Made by a program: the position numbers and the translations under genes. Source: Rickettsiales bacterium (GTDB lineage Bacteria > Pseudomonadota > Alphaproteobacteria > Rickettsiales > UBA1997). From it: a stretch of 35,684 nt of DNA. Shown piece after piece: positions 1 to 8,756 of the stretch. The stretch lies in contig JAITSP010000025.1 in assembly GCA_031287725.1 (NCBI GenBank), positions 1 through 35,684 of the forward strand, read 5' to 3'. The notes under the pieces are model-generated. The model saw nothing but the letters and a program-made list of their open reading frames with translations, searched no databases and had not been told where the DNA came from. Within the stretch, counting starts at the first letter, position 1. Each line of letters opens with the position of its first letter.

Positions 1-334
1 ATAGCTGAACTGTGCTGGGGGGGGGTCTAAATTGCAATAGCTAGGTCTGCTCTGGCTGGAGGGAATGCAATGGTCGGGTCTGCTCTGGCTGGCCAGACTA
101 GAGTTCACTACCCTAGTGGGCCGAGGATTTCTTGGAAACAGGTCTAATTAAACAACGGCAGAGGAGGTTATTTTTTCAATCCTCCGAGACCGCGACCACC
201 CCCGGAGCATTTTGAGTGCCCCGGAGTGGTCTGTCCGGTCATTCCTGGGACAACATTAATTATCCTAAAAATGACCTAACAGCTGAAATAAAAAACAATC
301 GCCGGAAGACCTATTTTCCCACATGTGTTTGGAC
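1..334. other. Intergenic region with G9 tract and 33-bp direct repeat
   Basis: I see no convincing gene in this stretch. It begins with a run of nine G (17-25). A 33-bp unit is then repeated twice, with matching parts at 34-59 and 67-92; both copies contain GCAAT and the 16-mer GGTCTGCTCTGGCTGG. The rest is the region downstream of the leftward gene ending at 335. I found no tRNA and no clear intrinsic terminator. A gene entering from outside the left edge cannot be excluded. Confidence 0.5.
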
Positions 335-2893
335 CTATACAGAAAAGTATTCTTCGACTGTCTCTTGATCTAAGCGCAGACGCTTATTTTTTTCTATGCT
401 GGAAAAGCTGCTGCCGGTACCACTAGCCAACCTTGGATGTTTTCGCTTGATATTATCCAGCAGATTAAATTCTTCCTCTTTGTCACTAACTTCGTCCCTG
501 TTGCTGGCGGTTGGGATGTAGTCTTCTTTGTTCGAGTCTTCGTCGGTCAGGTTTTCCTCTGGTAATTGTCCTCTGGACGTATTCTGTTCGAATCCATCTT
601 GAATTCTAGAGCCACTGCTAGAGCTAGAGGGAGAAGAAAGAGACAGGCCGGATTTCTGGTTCCCCAGCAATTTGGTATTTCTTGATGGTTTCCCACACAC
701 TCTGCGGGCCCGGGGATGTGAAACTTTTACCTCCCCCCCCATAGACACAAGTCTACCATCAAGTCTTTTAAACTTTTCAAGAGAATCTACAAATTCTACA
801 TCTCTCCTGAGAGCATTGTTTGGGTCAACCAATGGTTCGTCAATGAGTTCTTTGGCCAATAGTTTGTCAACGAGACTAGTGGCAGAGCTCATATCTTTCT
901 GGAGTATCCTTCCGTGTTCATTAGTGACGTCTCCTATGGGGGACTTGGAAAATTTTTTGTTTTCTGCAAACAGCATCATATTTTTTCTCATTTCAAGCAG
1001 GTTGAGCAGATTGCCACCGTTGAAATGGTTTATCACTAGCGTTACAAAACTATCATCGACCACCCGTCCCAGCAGAAGGCGACCCTGGGTTAGCCCCACA
1101 TCATACGTGTTCCCAATCCTCTGGAGCGTCAGCAGAGTCTCCGTCACAAAGATATTTAGAAACTTGCTCGATTGCAAATTCACGGTTAGACTCGGCCTAG
1201 CAACATGGGATAGCTTCTGGAGCTCAATCTCTCCTGAGACTAGCCTAGCCACCAGCTGGGGATTCTTTATCGCCGTCAGCACCGCAGCCACTGCGTAGAG
1301 CCAGCAGGAACCTGTTTTTTGAATGTTAATATTTATTCTTCGACTGTTTCTCTTGATTCCCTCTAGGATATTCTCGTACTCTTTACTAAAGGTCCCATTG
1401 CCAATGATCGCACTACTGTCGAAGATGTAGAAAAGAACCTCGTCTGTGCTGTTTAGTGTTTCCCACCCTGACGATGGTTCTGTCATAATCTTTCTTATTT
1501 TCTTTAGGTCCAGGATAAGGGCTATGGCATGACCACTTGTGAACAAATTGCTCCCTATACTTGCAGCCGTAGCAACATAGTCCTCCTCGATGACCAACAG
1601 CGTGTCCCGGTCTATTGCCATAGACTCCAGAAAGGATGTCACATTCCTGGGAGAAATAATTATCAGCCCAGTGGTAAATCTAACTCTTTTCAGCTCCTTG
1701 ACATTTTCCGCCAGGGTGAGCACCAGTGCTCCATATTCCTCGGTACAGCCTCCAGAAAAATGTTTGTCCTCCGTTCTCCCGGAGCGAATGGCAAAATCTC
1801 GTCTCATAGTCTCTAGAAGTTTACGTCTAACCTGTTCGAAGAGTCCTAATTGTGCATCTAGAACATCCGTCGAGGAATTTGGCCTATCGAAAATTAGTCT
1901 GAAGGGCGGCATCTTGAAACCGTCCGGATTATTCGGGTCTCTGCCGAAAGCCGCACCGAGGAGATAATCATTTCTATTCCAAATTGCCACAAAATTATCC
2001 AGGTTCTCCAGGTTCTCCAGGTTTCCAGCAAGAACCATGTTGAGAAGGTGATAGTTCACAGCTAAGCGTCCAACAACATTTACACCATCTTTTCCATAGA
2101 TGAAGTAGGAGGTCTCTGGGATTGTTTCCACGAATGGTACTCCAGTACGGCTAATGCTGGAACAGCCTCTGGCTCTTAACTCTGAGAACAGGGGTTTAGC
2201 CTTGTTCAAGTCTACATCATCCAGCTGGAACCTTTCATATTCGCCACAGACCGGCACCTTTGACAATGTTACCATGGCGACAAGGTTCCTTGGGAAGAAG
2301 AGCAAAACGCATGGGAAACCCTCTCCGTCCTGGTCTTGCTGCTGGAGCAGTCTTATTCTATTGCCATTCTCAAAATATCCCTCATATTTATCGTTAAGTT
2401 TTCCATAGCCGTGGGGAAGTCCATTTTCCACCTCTCCTTCATATACGGGTTCAGCACAACAGTCATCGTCAACCTCGCCTTTAGGTGTCACTCTGATTAT
2501 CGATGCCTCCGACCCCGTCATAGTGCCTCTCACTATGGGACCCGTATAGGAGTAGCCACCGTTTATCATTTGCCCGTTAGTTCGACAGGCAATGCCAGAG
2601 GCAGCGATAATAACATGTCCCTCTGGATCGTCGGCCACAAATGTCCCAGTTTCCTCGTCAACCTCGATTTTGCCCATGTAGCATCCCCCTTCCCTTGTGG
2701 TGAAGCCATCAACTCTTCTGATTACAACCTCACAGGCTATCTTTGGTTGTAAATCATCTTTCTCTCCCTCTTTCTCATCATATGAGTCATCATACCCAGG
2801 CCTGTCCGGGGTACCCAGCAATTCCACACTGATACTAATCACAGCCTTGGCTCCTTCATTTCTGAGGAAGCCATAGTAGTCATTTTTTGCCAT
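335..2893 (-). CDS. MORN-repeat protein with H-D-Q-C cysteine-hydrolase domain (paralog 1)
   Basis: 852-residue member of the window's MORN/hydrolase family. The MORN part is short and degenerate: recognisable strands at about residues 112-122 and 149-178 (YEGEVENGLPHGYGK). A family-wide central region follows, with a YGKDG-type strand near 263-272 and a 'FSGG..EEYGALVLTLAENVKELKRVRF' like block near 379-406. The putative catalytic core has His455 (GHAIALILDLKK), Asp492 (FDSS), Gln525 and Cys530 (QKTGSCWLYAVAAVL). The tail from about 640 is charged and Ser-rich, with KRKHPR near the end. The ATG is preceded by GAGGGA, and a promoter lies upstream. A G8 run (C8 on the plus strand at 733-740) lies inside the 3' coding part and could slip. 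Catalysis is inferred from motif conservation; proteolysis, deubiquitination/deSUMOylation or acetyl transfer are all possible. Probably a host-directed effector. Confidence 0.85.
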   Translation of the reverse strand: MAKNDYYGFLRNEGAKAVISISVELLGTPDRPGYDDSYDEKEGEKDDLQPKIACEVVIRRVDGFTTREGGCYMGKIEVDEETGTFVADDPEGHVIIAASGIACRTNGQMINGGYSYTGPIVRGTMTGSEASIIRVTPKGEVDDDCCAEPVYEGEVENGLPHGYGKLNDKYEGYFENGNRIRLLQQQDQDGEGFPCVLLFFPRNLVAMVTLSKVPVCGEYERFQLDDVDLNKAKPLFSELRARGCSSISRTGVPFVETIPETSYFIYGKDGVNVVGRLAVNYHLLNMVLAGNLENLENLDNFVAIWNRNDYLLGAAFGRDPNNPDGFKMPPFRLIFDRPNSSTDVLDAQLGLFEQVRRKLLETMRRDFAIRSGRTEDKHFSGGCTEEYGALVLTLAENVKELKRVRFTTGLIIISPRNVTSFLESMAIDRDTLLVIEEDYVATAASIGSNLFTSGHAIALILDLKKIRKIMTEPSSGWETLNSTDEVLFYIFDSSAIIGNGTFSKEYENILEGIKRNSRRININIQKTGSCWLYAVAAVLTAIKNPQLVARLVSGEIELQKLSHVARPSLTVNLQSSKFLNIFVTETLLTLQRIGNTYDVGLTQGRLLLGRVVDDSFVTLVINHFNGGNLLNLLEMRKNMMLFAENKKFSKSPIGDVTNEHGRILQKDMSSATSLVDKLLAKELIDEPLVDPNNALRRDVEFVDSLEKFKRLDGRLVSMGGEVKVSHPRARRVCGKPSRNTKLLGNQKSGLSLSSPSSSSSGSRIQDGFEQNTSRGQLPEENLTDEDSNKEDYIPTASNRDEVSDKEEEFNLLDNIKRKHPRLASGTGSSFSSIEKNKRLRLDQETVEEYFSV

Positions 2894-2928
2894 TCATTCC
2901 CTCATTTATTTTCTAATAGCTGCCTTGA

Positions 2929-2956
2929 AGTATAGCACACGCAATTCTAATGTAAA
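2929..2956 (-). promoter_or_regulatory. Sigma70-like promoter for paralog 1
   Basis: On the minus strand, TTTACA (2951-2956) is followed after 16 bp by TATACT (2929-2934). The predicted transcript would start near 2922, about 29 bases before the ATG at 2893. The motif match and its position support it; the start site is not tested. Confidence 0.6.
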
Positions 2957-3164
2957 GAGAAATCCCTCTGTTTCGATGGTCCAGGACCCAGGGGCTAAAT
3001 TCGCCCCGCTTTGCCAGGGAATTCCCCTAGCCCAGTTCTCCACCTTTCCGACCAGTTTACCACCGGTCTATCTCTGTTTTATTCTGGATCCGCTGCACCT
3101 AGTTTGCAGCAGAGCCACTCTGGCCAGCTGTGTCCGGACCCGGATGGCACGTCACCTGCGGGTC

Positions 3165-4895
3165 CTAGCTGGTGGGTACAATCTTTGTGAAAAATAGTTC
3201 TATCACAGGTTTCTTACCCAAATCATTATCATAGAGCTTGTTTATAGTGGCCCGGACCCTCTGGGCTATGAAGCTTTCCTTCTCTCCGTCGCTAGAGAAC
3301 TTACCTTTGTTTATCTGTCTGCTCTCGTTTATCTGGATTATAGATTCATTATAGGAACTAACTATATTCTCCATAAACATCTTCCTCAGAGTACCGCTGA
3401 CCAAAAAGTCATAGCCACCGGGAGCGGAGAGTACAGGACTCTGGAGCATTCTATATTTGGGACTTATCAGTAGATTTACGAAAACCACCCCAACACTCTT
3501 CATCTTCTCCCGTGTTTTGATAATCTCACTCTTCAGGGAGAGAAGCCTTTTTCCATCCACCACCATGGTCTGTAGATCCAGCTGACCAATTTTTTCAACC
3601 CTCTCCGGAGTGATTTTCAGAATCACTCCATTCCTAACCTTAGCAACATCAGCGATGCCACAGAGTCTGGCCACCCTCTGGTGTTCGAGCAGCTGTACAT
3701 GTTCCCCGTGGACGGTGATTGCTATTTTTGGCTTTGTGTATTCGTAGAACTTCTTCAGATCGGCCAGACAGTAGTGGCCAGAAACATGCACAAAATCCGT
3801 TTTTTCGGTAATGACCTCAATATCCCGGTCAGCAAACCTGTTGTAGAGCATGGACAATTCCTTTTCATTGCCGGGAATGACTCTGGAGGAGAATATGACA
3901 CAGTCCCTCTCATCCAGCTTTAGATATCTGTAGCTGTCATTGGCCAGCTTATCTATGCCAGCATTGACGTTACCCTGGCAGCCGGTAGCTATGACGGCGA
4001 GATTTTCCTTCTTGTACTTCTTTATCTCATCCTCTCTGAGAAATTCATAGTCACTGCCCAGATGGTCAACACTTCTGGCAACCTTGACTAGCCTAGTCAG
4101 CGAAGTGCCCACCAGCACAACCTTCCTCCCTAGTTTCTTCGCCACATCATGGATTGTCTTCAGCCTGCTGACATTAGAGGCAAATGTGGTAAACACCACA
4201 AGACCCGTTTTCTTCTTCACTATCTGGTAGAAGCTGTCAAAGAGCTCCACCTCTGACTTCGGAGATAGATCGTTGAATATGTTGGTGGATTCGCAGACTG
4301 TCGCCAAAATCTCACCATTCGCCCCCAGCCTTTTCAGTCTCTTCACCCCTAGCTTCTGCTCCGCGGGGCACTTCGGATCGAATTTCCAGTCTCCACTGTG
4401 GTGCACGTTACCGGCTCTAGTTTTTATTAGCAGCGCACTCATCTCCGGAGCCGAATGGATCAGACCTATGGGCTCAATCTCAAAGGGTGCCAGTTTAATC
4501 ACATCACCATTGTTAAATTCATTTATGACGACCCTGTTGCGATACTTACATTCCCTGAGTTTCTCCCGCAGAAAGCACTTCGCAAATCTCGACGTGTATA
4601 TAGGAACCTCCAGCTCCGGCCAGAGATACTCCACAGCACCGATATGGTCCTCGTGGATGTGAGTTATGAAGAGAGCCAGCAGGTCGCCCCTTAGCTTTCT
4701 CAGCATCGCTATGTCTGGCACCAGAAGATCCACCCCTGGCACAAGCTTTGTAAATCCTACACCACAGTCCACCATCAGCCACTTCCCACCATAGTGGTAG
4801 AGGTTGCAGTTAAGTCCCACCTCATTGGAACCCCCAATCGGTATGAACAATATGTTTTCCCTATATTTTCCTAAATTTAAATTTTTCGTATCCAT
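3165..4895 (-). CDS. rnj: Ribonuclease J (metallo-beta-lactamase/beta-CASP RNase)
   Basis: RNase J processes and degrades RNA from the 5' end and acts in mRNA turnover and rRNA maturation. The metallo-beta-lactamase zinc signature HIHEDH lies near residues 79-84, followed by HSAPEM, then HHSGDWKFD. The beta-CASP part has the VHVSGH motif and a TVHGEH motif before the C-terminal domain, as in bacterial RNase J. Length (about 576 aa) fits the family. A GTG at 4901 would add two residues, but GGAGAG sits 7 bases before the ATG at 4895, so I prefer the ATG. The gene is divergent from paralog 2 across a 430-bp gap. It looks intact and ordinary. Confidence 0.93.
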   Translation of the reverse strand: MDTKNLNLGKYRENILFIPIGGSNEVGLNCNLYHYGGKWLMVDCGVGFTKLVPGVDLLVPDIAMLRKLRGDLLALFITHIHEDHIGAVEYLWPELEVPIYTSRFAKCFLREKLRECKYRNRVVINEFNNGDVIKLAPFEIEPIGLIHSAPEMSALLIKTRAGNVHHSGDWKFDPKCPAEQKLGVKRLKRLGANGEILATVCESTNIFNDLSPKSEVELFDSFYQIVKKKTGLVVFTTFASNVSRLKTIHDVAKKLGRKVVLVGTSLTRLVKVARSVDHLGSDYEFLREDEIKKYKKENLAVIATGCQGNVNAGIDKLANDSYRYLKLDERDCVIFSSRVIPGNEKELSMLYNRFADRDIEVITEKTDFVHVSGHYCLADLKKFYEYTKPKIAITVHGEHVQLLEHQRVARLCGIADVAKVRNGVILKITPERVEKIGQLDLQTMVVDGKRLLSLKSEIIKTREKMKSVGVVFVNLLISPKYRMLQSPVLSAPGGYDFLVSGTLRKMFMENIVSSYNESIIQINESRQINKGKFSSDGEKESFIAQRVRATINKLYDNDLGKKPVIELFFTKIVPTS

Positions 4896-4901
4896 AACCA
4901 C

Positions 4902-5334
4902 TCTCCATTGATTACACCATCAACGGCGGACAACCACAGGGTGCCCCGCCAGTCACCTCTACTCTTTTTACAGCGGAAAACGGCCCGTTCTTCCGCGAAA
5001 AGAGATAATCGGACGGAGCCATTGTAAATGATTTCCAAAATAAAAACAAGCCCCAAATTTTGTCCAAAATTCCGCCACAGTGCTATACTCCTGGATCTTT
5101 CTCCATCTACCCCGGACCCGGAGGCCAGGGCTGCCCTCCGGGGTGCTCTAACAATTTACCCCCGGCCAATTTTTTTAAAATTATTTTTTATGCTATTACT
5201 ATGTAGTGGGGGTAATTATTTTTACAGAGCTAGAGAAAGGCACTGCTTGGCTGTAACTCTCCAGGGGACTGCTAGGCTATTGCATAATTACTATTTATCT
5301 GTATAATTGGGTTAATCGTAACATCACAAAAAAA
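4902..5334. other. Divergent intergenic region between rnj and paralog 2
   Basis: No gene is supported here. The region contains a GC-rich hairpin around 5117-5142 (8-bp arms CCCGGAGG and CCTCCGGG, loop about 10), an AT-rich stretch around 5160-5225, and a good rightward promoter at 5280-5307. I could not find an equally clear promoter for the leftward rnj gene. Confidence 0.4.
5280..5307 (+). promoter_or_regulatory. Sigma70-like promoter for paralog 2
   Basis: TTGCAT (5280-5285) and a perfect TATAAT (5302-5307) are separated by 16 bp. A start near 5314 leaves a leader of about 20 bases before the ATG at 5335. There is no clear Shine-Dalgarno sequence; an A8 run directly precedes the ATG. 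Confidence 0.65.
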
Positions 5335-8300
5335 ATGAAAAAAATAAGAAACGCCGAGCTGGTCCATGGAAATAATGAAACCCGCATCCAGATCACCTTC
5401 GAAGATGGAAGTAAAAAAGGGGGAAAACTTAAATGTTCTGACCAGAGAGCTGACGGCAGAGCAGCAAAGGCCAGTGGCAAATACACAATTGCTTTCGACG
5501 ACGGAAGTTCCTACAGCGGGAATCTGGCCAAGAACATAATTAGCGGCCAGGGAACCTACCGCTATCAAAGGGGTTCCGAGTACAGTGGGGAATTTGAGAA
5601 TGGTGAAATCCATGGCAAGGGAAAATACACCTTCAGCAAGGAATCCAACTATACTGGAGAGTTCAAAAATGGCAAGATCCACGGCGAAGGAAAATACACC
5701 TTCAGAAGTGGTGCCTCCTACGAGGGAAAGTTCAAAAACGGCAAGATAGACGGGATTGGGGCGTACAGCGGAGCCAATGGTAGGACATTTATTGGTCCCT
5801 GGAAGAATGGCACCAGGATCGAGAGTGGCATTAGTCTGAATGGTGGGAATTTGGCACTAGCCCAATACGGTGACGGCGGAGTGGAAAAAAAATCCACTAG
5901 GCTAGGGAAATTGGAAATGGATGCCAGTGGAAACATAATTTTCGCCATCAGCGAAAGCGGCGACAAAATAAAACTCGATGCGGAGCTGGCTAAATTTCTC
6001 GGCAAATTCTACAAAAATCATCCAAAATTGTTGCAAAAGTACATCCAATCGCCACCCAGAGCGGAGAATGGCCCGAAGCCATCTCCGGCGACTAGCTCTG
6101 GAAAACCGGTGACTGTGGCTGGGCCCACCGTAACCAGCAGACGGACAGAGGATAAAAAAATTGCTGAGCGGCAAAAGGATGAGGAAAGAAGGAAGAGAGA
6201 AGAAGAAAGGAGAAAAAGAGAAGAGGAGAAGAGGAAGAAAGATGATAGAAGAAAAGAGGAAGAAAGGAGAAGGGTAGAAAATGAAAAAAGGGCGAAAGAG
6301 GAAGAAAGGAGAAAAGAGGAAAAGAGAAAGAGAGAGGAGGAAAGAAAAAGAAAGGAGGAGGAATCCAAAAAAATAGAGAGGGGAACCAGAGATTTGACCG
6401 AGAAGAGCGACTCTGGGGAGTCACAGCTAAGGCTATTGGCCAAAGACCAGAGAACACTCGCCGCTAGCCTAAAAAAAATCGACGAAGAACTTCTAAAATT
6501 AGCGACCAAAATCGATGGGTACGCCCTAGCATTAAACAGACAATCTAGTCCCGGCACCAAAAATGGCTGGAAAACAAAAGAATACGCAAATGCGAAATAC
6601 CTGGGTGAACAGAATGGTAGAAAAGAAGAGAATGGTCTAGGGATTATGAGCTACGATGATGGTGATGAATATGTGGGGGAGTGGAAAAGCGGGGAAAAAC
6701 ACGGCATTGGAAGATTCAGAGGCAGTAAGGGGTGGAGCTACGGAGGGGAATGGAATGGTGATAAAAAACACGGCATTGGAATATCTAGGGGCAAGGAGGG
6801 GTGGAGCTACGGAGGGGAATGGAATGGTGATAAAAGACAGGGTATTGGAAGGTACATAGGTGAGGAGGGGTGGAGCTACGAGGGAGGATGGAAGAATAAT
6901 GTACGTGACGGCTATGGAGTATATAGAGACACAAATGGCATCGAACTCAGAGGCAGCTGGAAAAATAGCAAGAAGCATGGAGAATTTCTATGCAGAGAGA
7001 AGGCAGGGGACATCTTTCTCCTGGTGAGACGAGAATACTATGATGATAAAATTAAGATGCAATGGAAGCATCACCTATCAGAGGGACTCCATGGTCCGGG
7101 AGGGCAAAAAATACCCCTCTACAGCAATGAATTCGCCGCCACCGGGAAAAAAATAGTAGATGGGACAGAGTCCTCGGAGGAGAAGAAGACGTCGGCGGTG
7201 ATCTACCACAGCTACGGGAGTATGTCAAAAAACTCATTGGTCCCAGAGAGATCCATAAGGATTGACTATGAGCTAATCAATAGACTGCTAGGTGAGAACA
7301 AAATAAATGACTTTGATGATCTAGTGAAGCTAGGGGCCGTGGTGGATGTTAGCGAGGGGGTAGCCAGGCTGACGAGCTTTGCCGATCTGAGAAAATATCT
7401 GGCGCTGAGTAACAGTTTAAATTTTTCCGAGAGGAAAATTATAAAAAAAGACGCCGACCTATTCGATAGTGGCACCGTGGATGAGCAGTACCTTATACAG
7501 CTAGTTGCCACGGAGAATGTTGAGGAGCTGCGGAGAATGAGATTCCAAAAGATTGGACTTTCCAGTAAAAAGGGTGGCCCGAGTCTGTCATTTGGGAGTC
7601 TATTTAGTGGTAAAAAAGAATTCAATAGCTACAGCGACTGCTATAAAAATATTACCTCACTCCTCAACTCCCTGTCCATCGATCTGGACTCTACTGGGGA
7701 GGACTACATTTCAGTTCAATTGGACACCCTCCAGGGGAATCACGCTGTCACTGCCATCATAGACATAAAAAAGCTGAAGTCTCTCAGGTCCCGGGGAGTA
7801 AACCTAAATAAAACTAAGGAAAAATTCATCTATATCTATGATACCAGCAGGATTGTAGATGATACATCTTCAGAACATAGGGGAAACGATCTCGATGGTC
7901 TTATGAAGAACAGCGAAATGTTTAGTCAAAATCAACAGGCGGGTGGCTCCTGCTGGTTTAATGCGGCTGCCTCGGCTCTGGCAGCGGCGCAAAATCCCTC
8001 CATAGTCAGAGACATGGCCGATGGGAAAATAAAGCCCTATCCTAAAAATATTAACAGACTGACAGAAGCACCCAATGCCCTGGAGGTTAAACAGGCACTC
8101 ACCCTGCAACATATTGCTGAGCTGTCCGAAATTAGCAAAAAGTTGAGTGGCGGTCTAGTTGCGGATCATGTTGTGAATAGTTCTTTTAGGCAGAATGTTT
8201 TCGGGTATGCAGAAAAGGAAAAAATTTTACGAAGGATAGAGACTAGACTAGATAGCTATGCAGTGCTGAATGGAAAGGAAAAGAAAGAACTGAAGAGACA

Positions 8301-8580
8301 GCTGGAGGAGAAATTTGCGACGGGCTGGGCTAGTCCTGGCCGGACGGATGCTAGGGTGACGGCAGATAAATTCCAGGAGAGCCTCAGAAAATTAGACATG
8401 GAGAATGAACTATTTAGAAAATTGGACAAAAGCCTGGAGCAGAAACAAGCGGTCCACCTCTCTTCGAGGGTGGCCGCTCTGGCTAAAAATATGAATACCC
8501 TGGACCTCGCAGAGGTAATCTTGGCAGTGAAAACACTGGACCGGAGCATTGGAGTCAGAAAAAACCTTAGGGTAGTATAA
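5335..8580 (+). CDS. MORN-repeat protein with KER-rich helix and H-D-Q-C hydrolase domain (paralog 2)
   Basis: 1081-residue family member with an unusual middle. A first MORN block spans residues 54-160 (repeats such as YTGEFKNGKIHGEGK). Residues 272-350 are almost only Lys, Glu and Arg (KREEERRKREEE type), as in a stable single alpha-helix or coiled coil. A second MORN block spans about 434-545, with near-identical GWSYGGEWNGDK repeats. The family central region starts near 623 (YHSYG, IRIDYELINRLL), and the hydrolase core has His803 (NHAVTAIIDIKK), Asp836 (YDTSR), Gln868 and Cys873 (QAGGSCWFNAAAS). A helical charged tail follows. The start has a strong promoter but no obvious Shine-Dalgarno. 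Family membership is clear by motif; activity and host role are inferred. Confidence 0.87.
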   Translation: MKKIRNAELVHGNNETRIQITFEDGSKKGGKLKCSDQRADGRAAKASGKYTIAFDDGSSYSGNLAKNIISGQGTYRYQRGSEYSGEFENGEIHGKGKYTFSKESNYTGEFKNGKIHGEGKYTFRSGASYEGKFKNGKIDGIGAYSGANGRTFIGPWKNGTRIESGISLNGGNLALAQYGDGGVEKKSTRLGKLEMDASGNIIFAISESGDKIKLDAELAKFLGKFYKNHPKLLQKYIQSPPRAENGPKPSPATSSGKPVTVAGPTVTSRRTEDKKIAERQKDEERRKREEERRKREEEKRKKDDRRKEEERRRVENEKRAKEEERRKEEKRKREEERKRKEEESKKIERGTRDLTEKSDSGESQLRLLAKDQRTLAASLKKIDEELLKLATKIDGYALALNRQSSPGTKNGWKTKEYANAKYLGEQNGRKEENGLGIMSYDDGDEYVGEWKSGEKHGIGRFRGSKGWSYGGEWNGDKKHGIGISRGKEGWSYGGEWNGDKRQGIGRYIGEEGWSYEGGWKNNVRDGYGVYRDTNGIELRGSWKNSKKHGEFLCREKAGDIFLLVRREYYDDKIKMQWKHHLSEGLHGPGGQKIPLYSNEFAATGKKIVDGTESSEEKKTSAVIYHSYGSMSKNSLVPERSIRIDYELINRLLGENKINDFDDLVKLGAVVDVSEGVARLTSFADLRKYLALSNSLNFSERKIIKKDADLFDSGTVDEQYLIQLVATENVEELRRMRFQKIGLSSKKGGPSLSFGSLFSGKKEFNSYSDCYKNITSLLNSLSIDLDSTGEDYISVQLDTLQGNHAVTAIIDIKKLKSLRSRGVNLNKTKEKFIYIYDTSRIVDDTSSEHRGNDLDGLMKNSEMFSQNQQAGGSCWFNAAASALAAAQNPSIVRDMADGKIKPYPKNINRLTEAPNALEVKQALTLQHIAELSEISKKLSGGLVADHVVNSSFRQNVFGYAEKEKILRRIETRLDSYAVLNGKEKKELKRQLEEKFATGWASPGRTDARVTADKFQESLRKLDMENELFRKLDKSLEQKQAVHLSSRVAALAKNMNTLDLAEVILAVKTLDRSIGVRKNLRVV

Positions 8581-8593
8581 TAATAGGGCATCA

Positions 8594-8605
8594 CCTCCCG
8601 GGAGG
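8594..8605. repeat. 12-bp perfect palindrome downstream of paralog 2
   Basis: CCTCCCGGGAGG lies 14 bases after the stop codon of paralog 2 and before tolB. It could form a cruciform or a short hairpin, but lacks a T-tract, so I do not call it an intrinsic terminator. Confidence 0.35.
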
Positions 8606-8756
8606 GCCCTCCGACGGGAGCCTAGAATCCTCCGGAGACTCTTCCGGGCTTGATTTTAACTATGGCCGGGGAATACTTCGGCGATGCATCAGATACCAGT
8701 GAAAAACTATTCCAGGGGAAAATCAGGGACCCCAGGCTACCCAGAGGGCCTGTCCC

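Noticed and set aside
586-595. GTTCGAATCC, like a tRNA T-arm
   Set aside because: It is inside the coding region of paralog 1, and I find no matching acceptor or anticodon arm around it. I found no tRNA in the window.
6018-6560. Antisense frame rich in Ser, Phe and Leu
   Set aside because: It is the shadow of the Lys/Glu/Arg-rich helix of paralog 2; the composition follows from reading purine-rich codons backwards.
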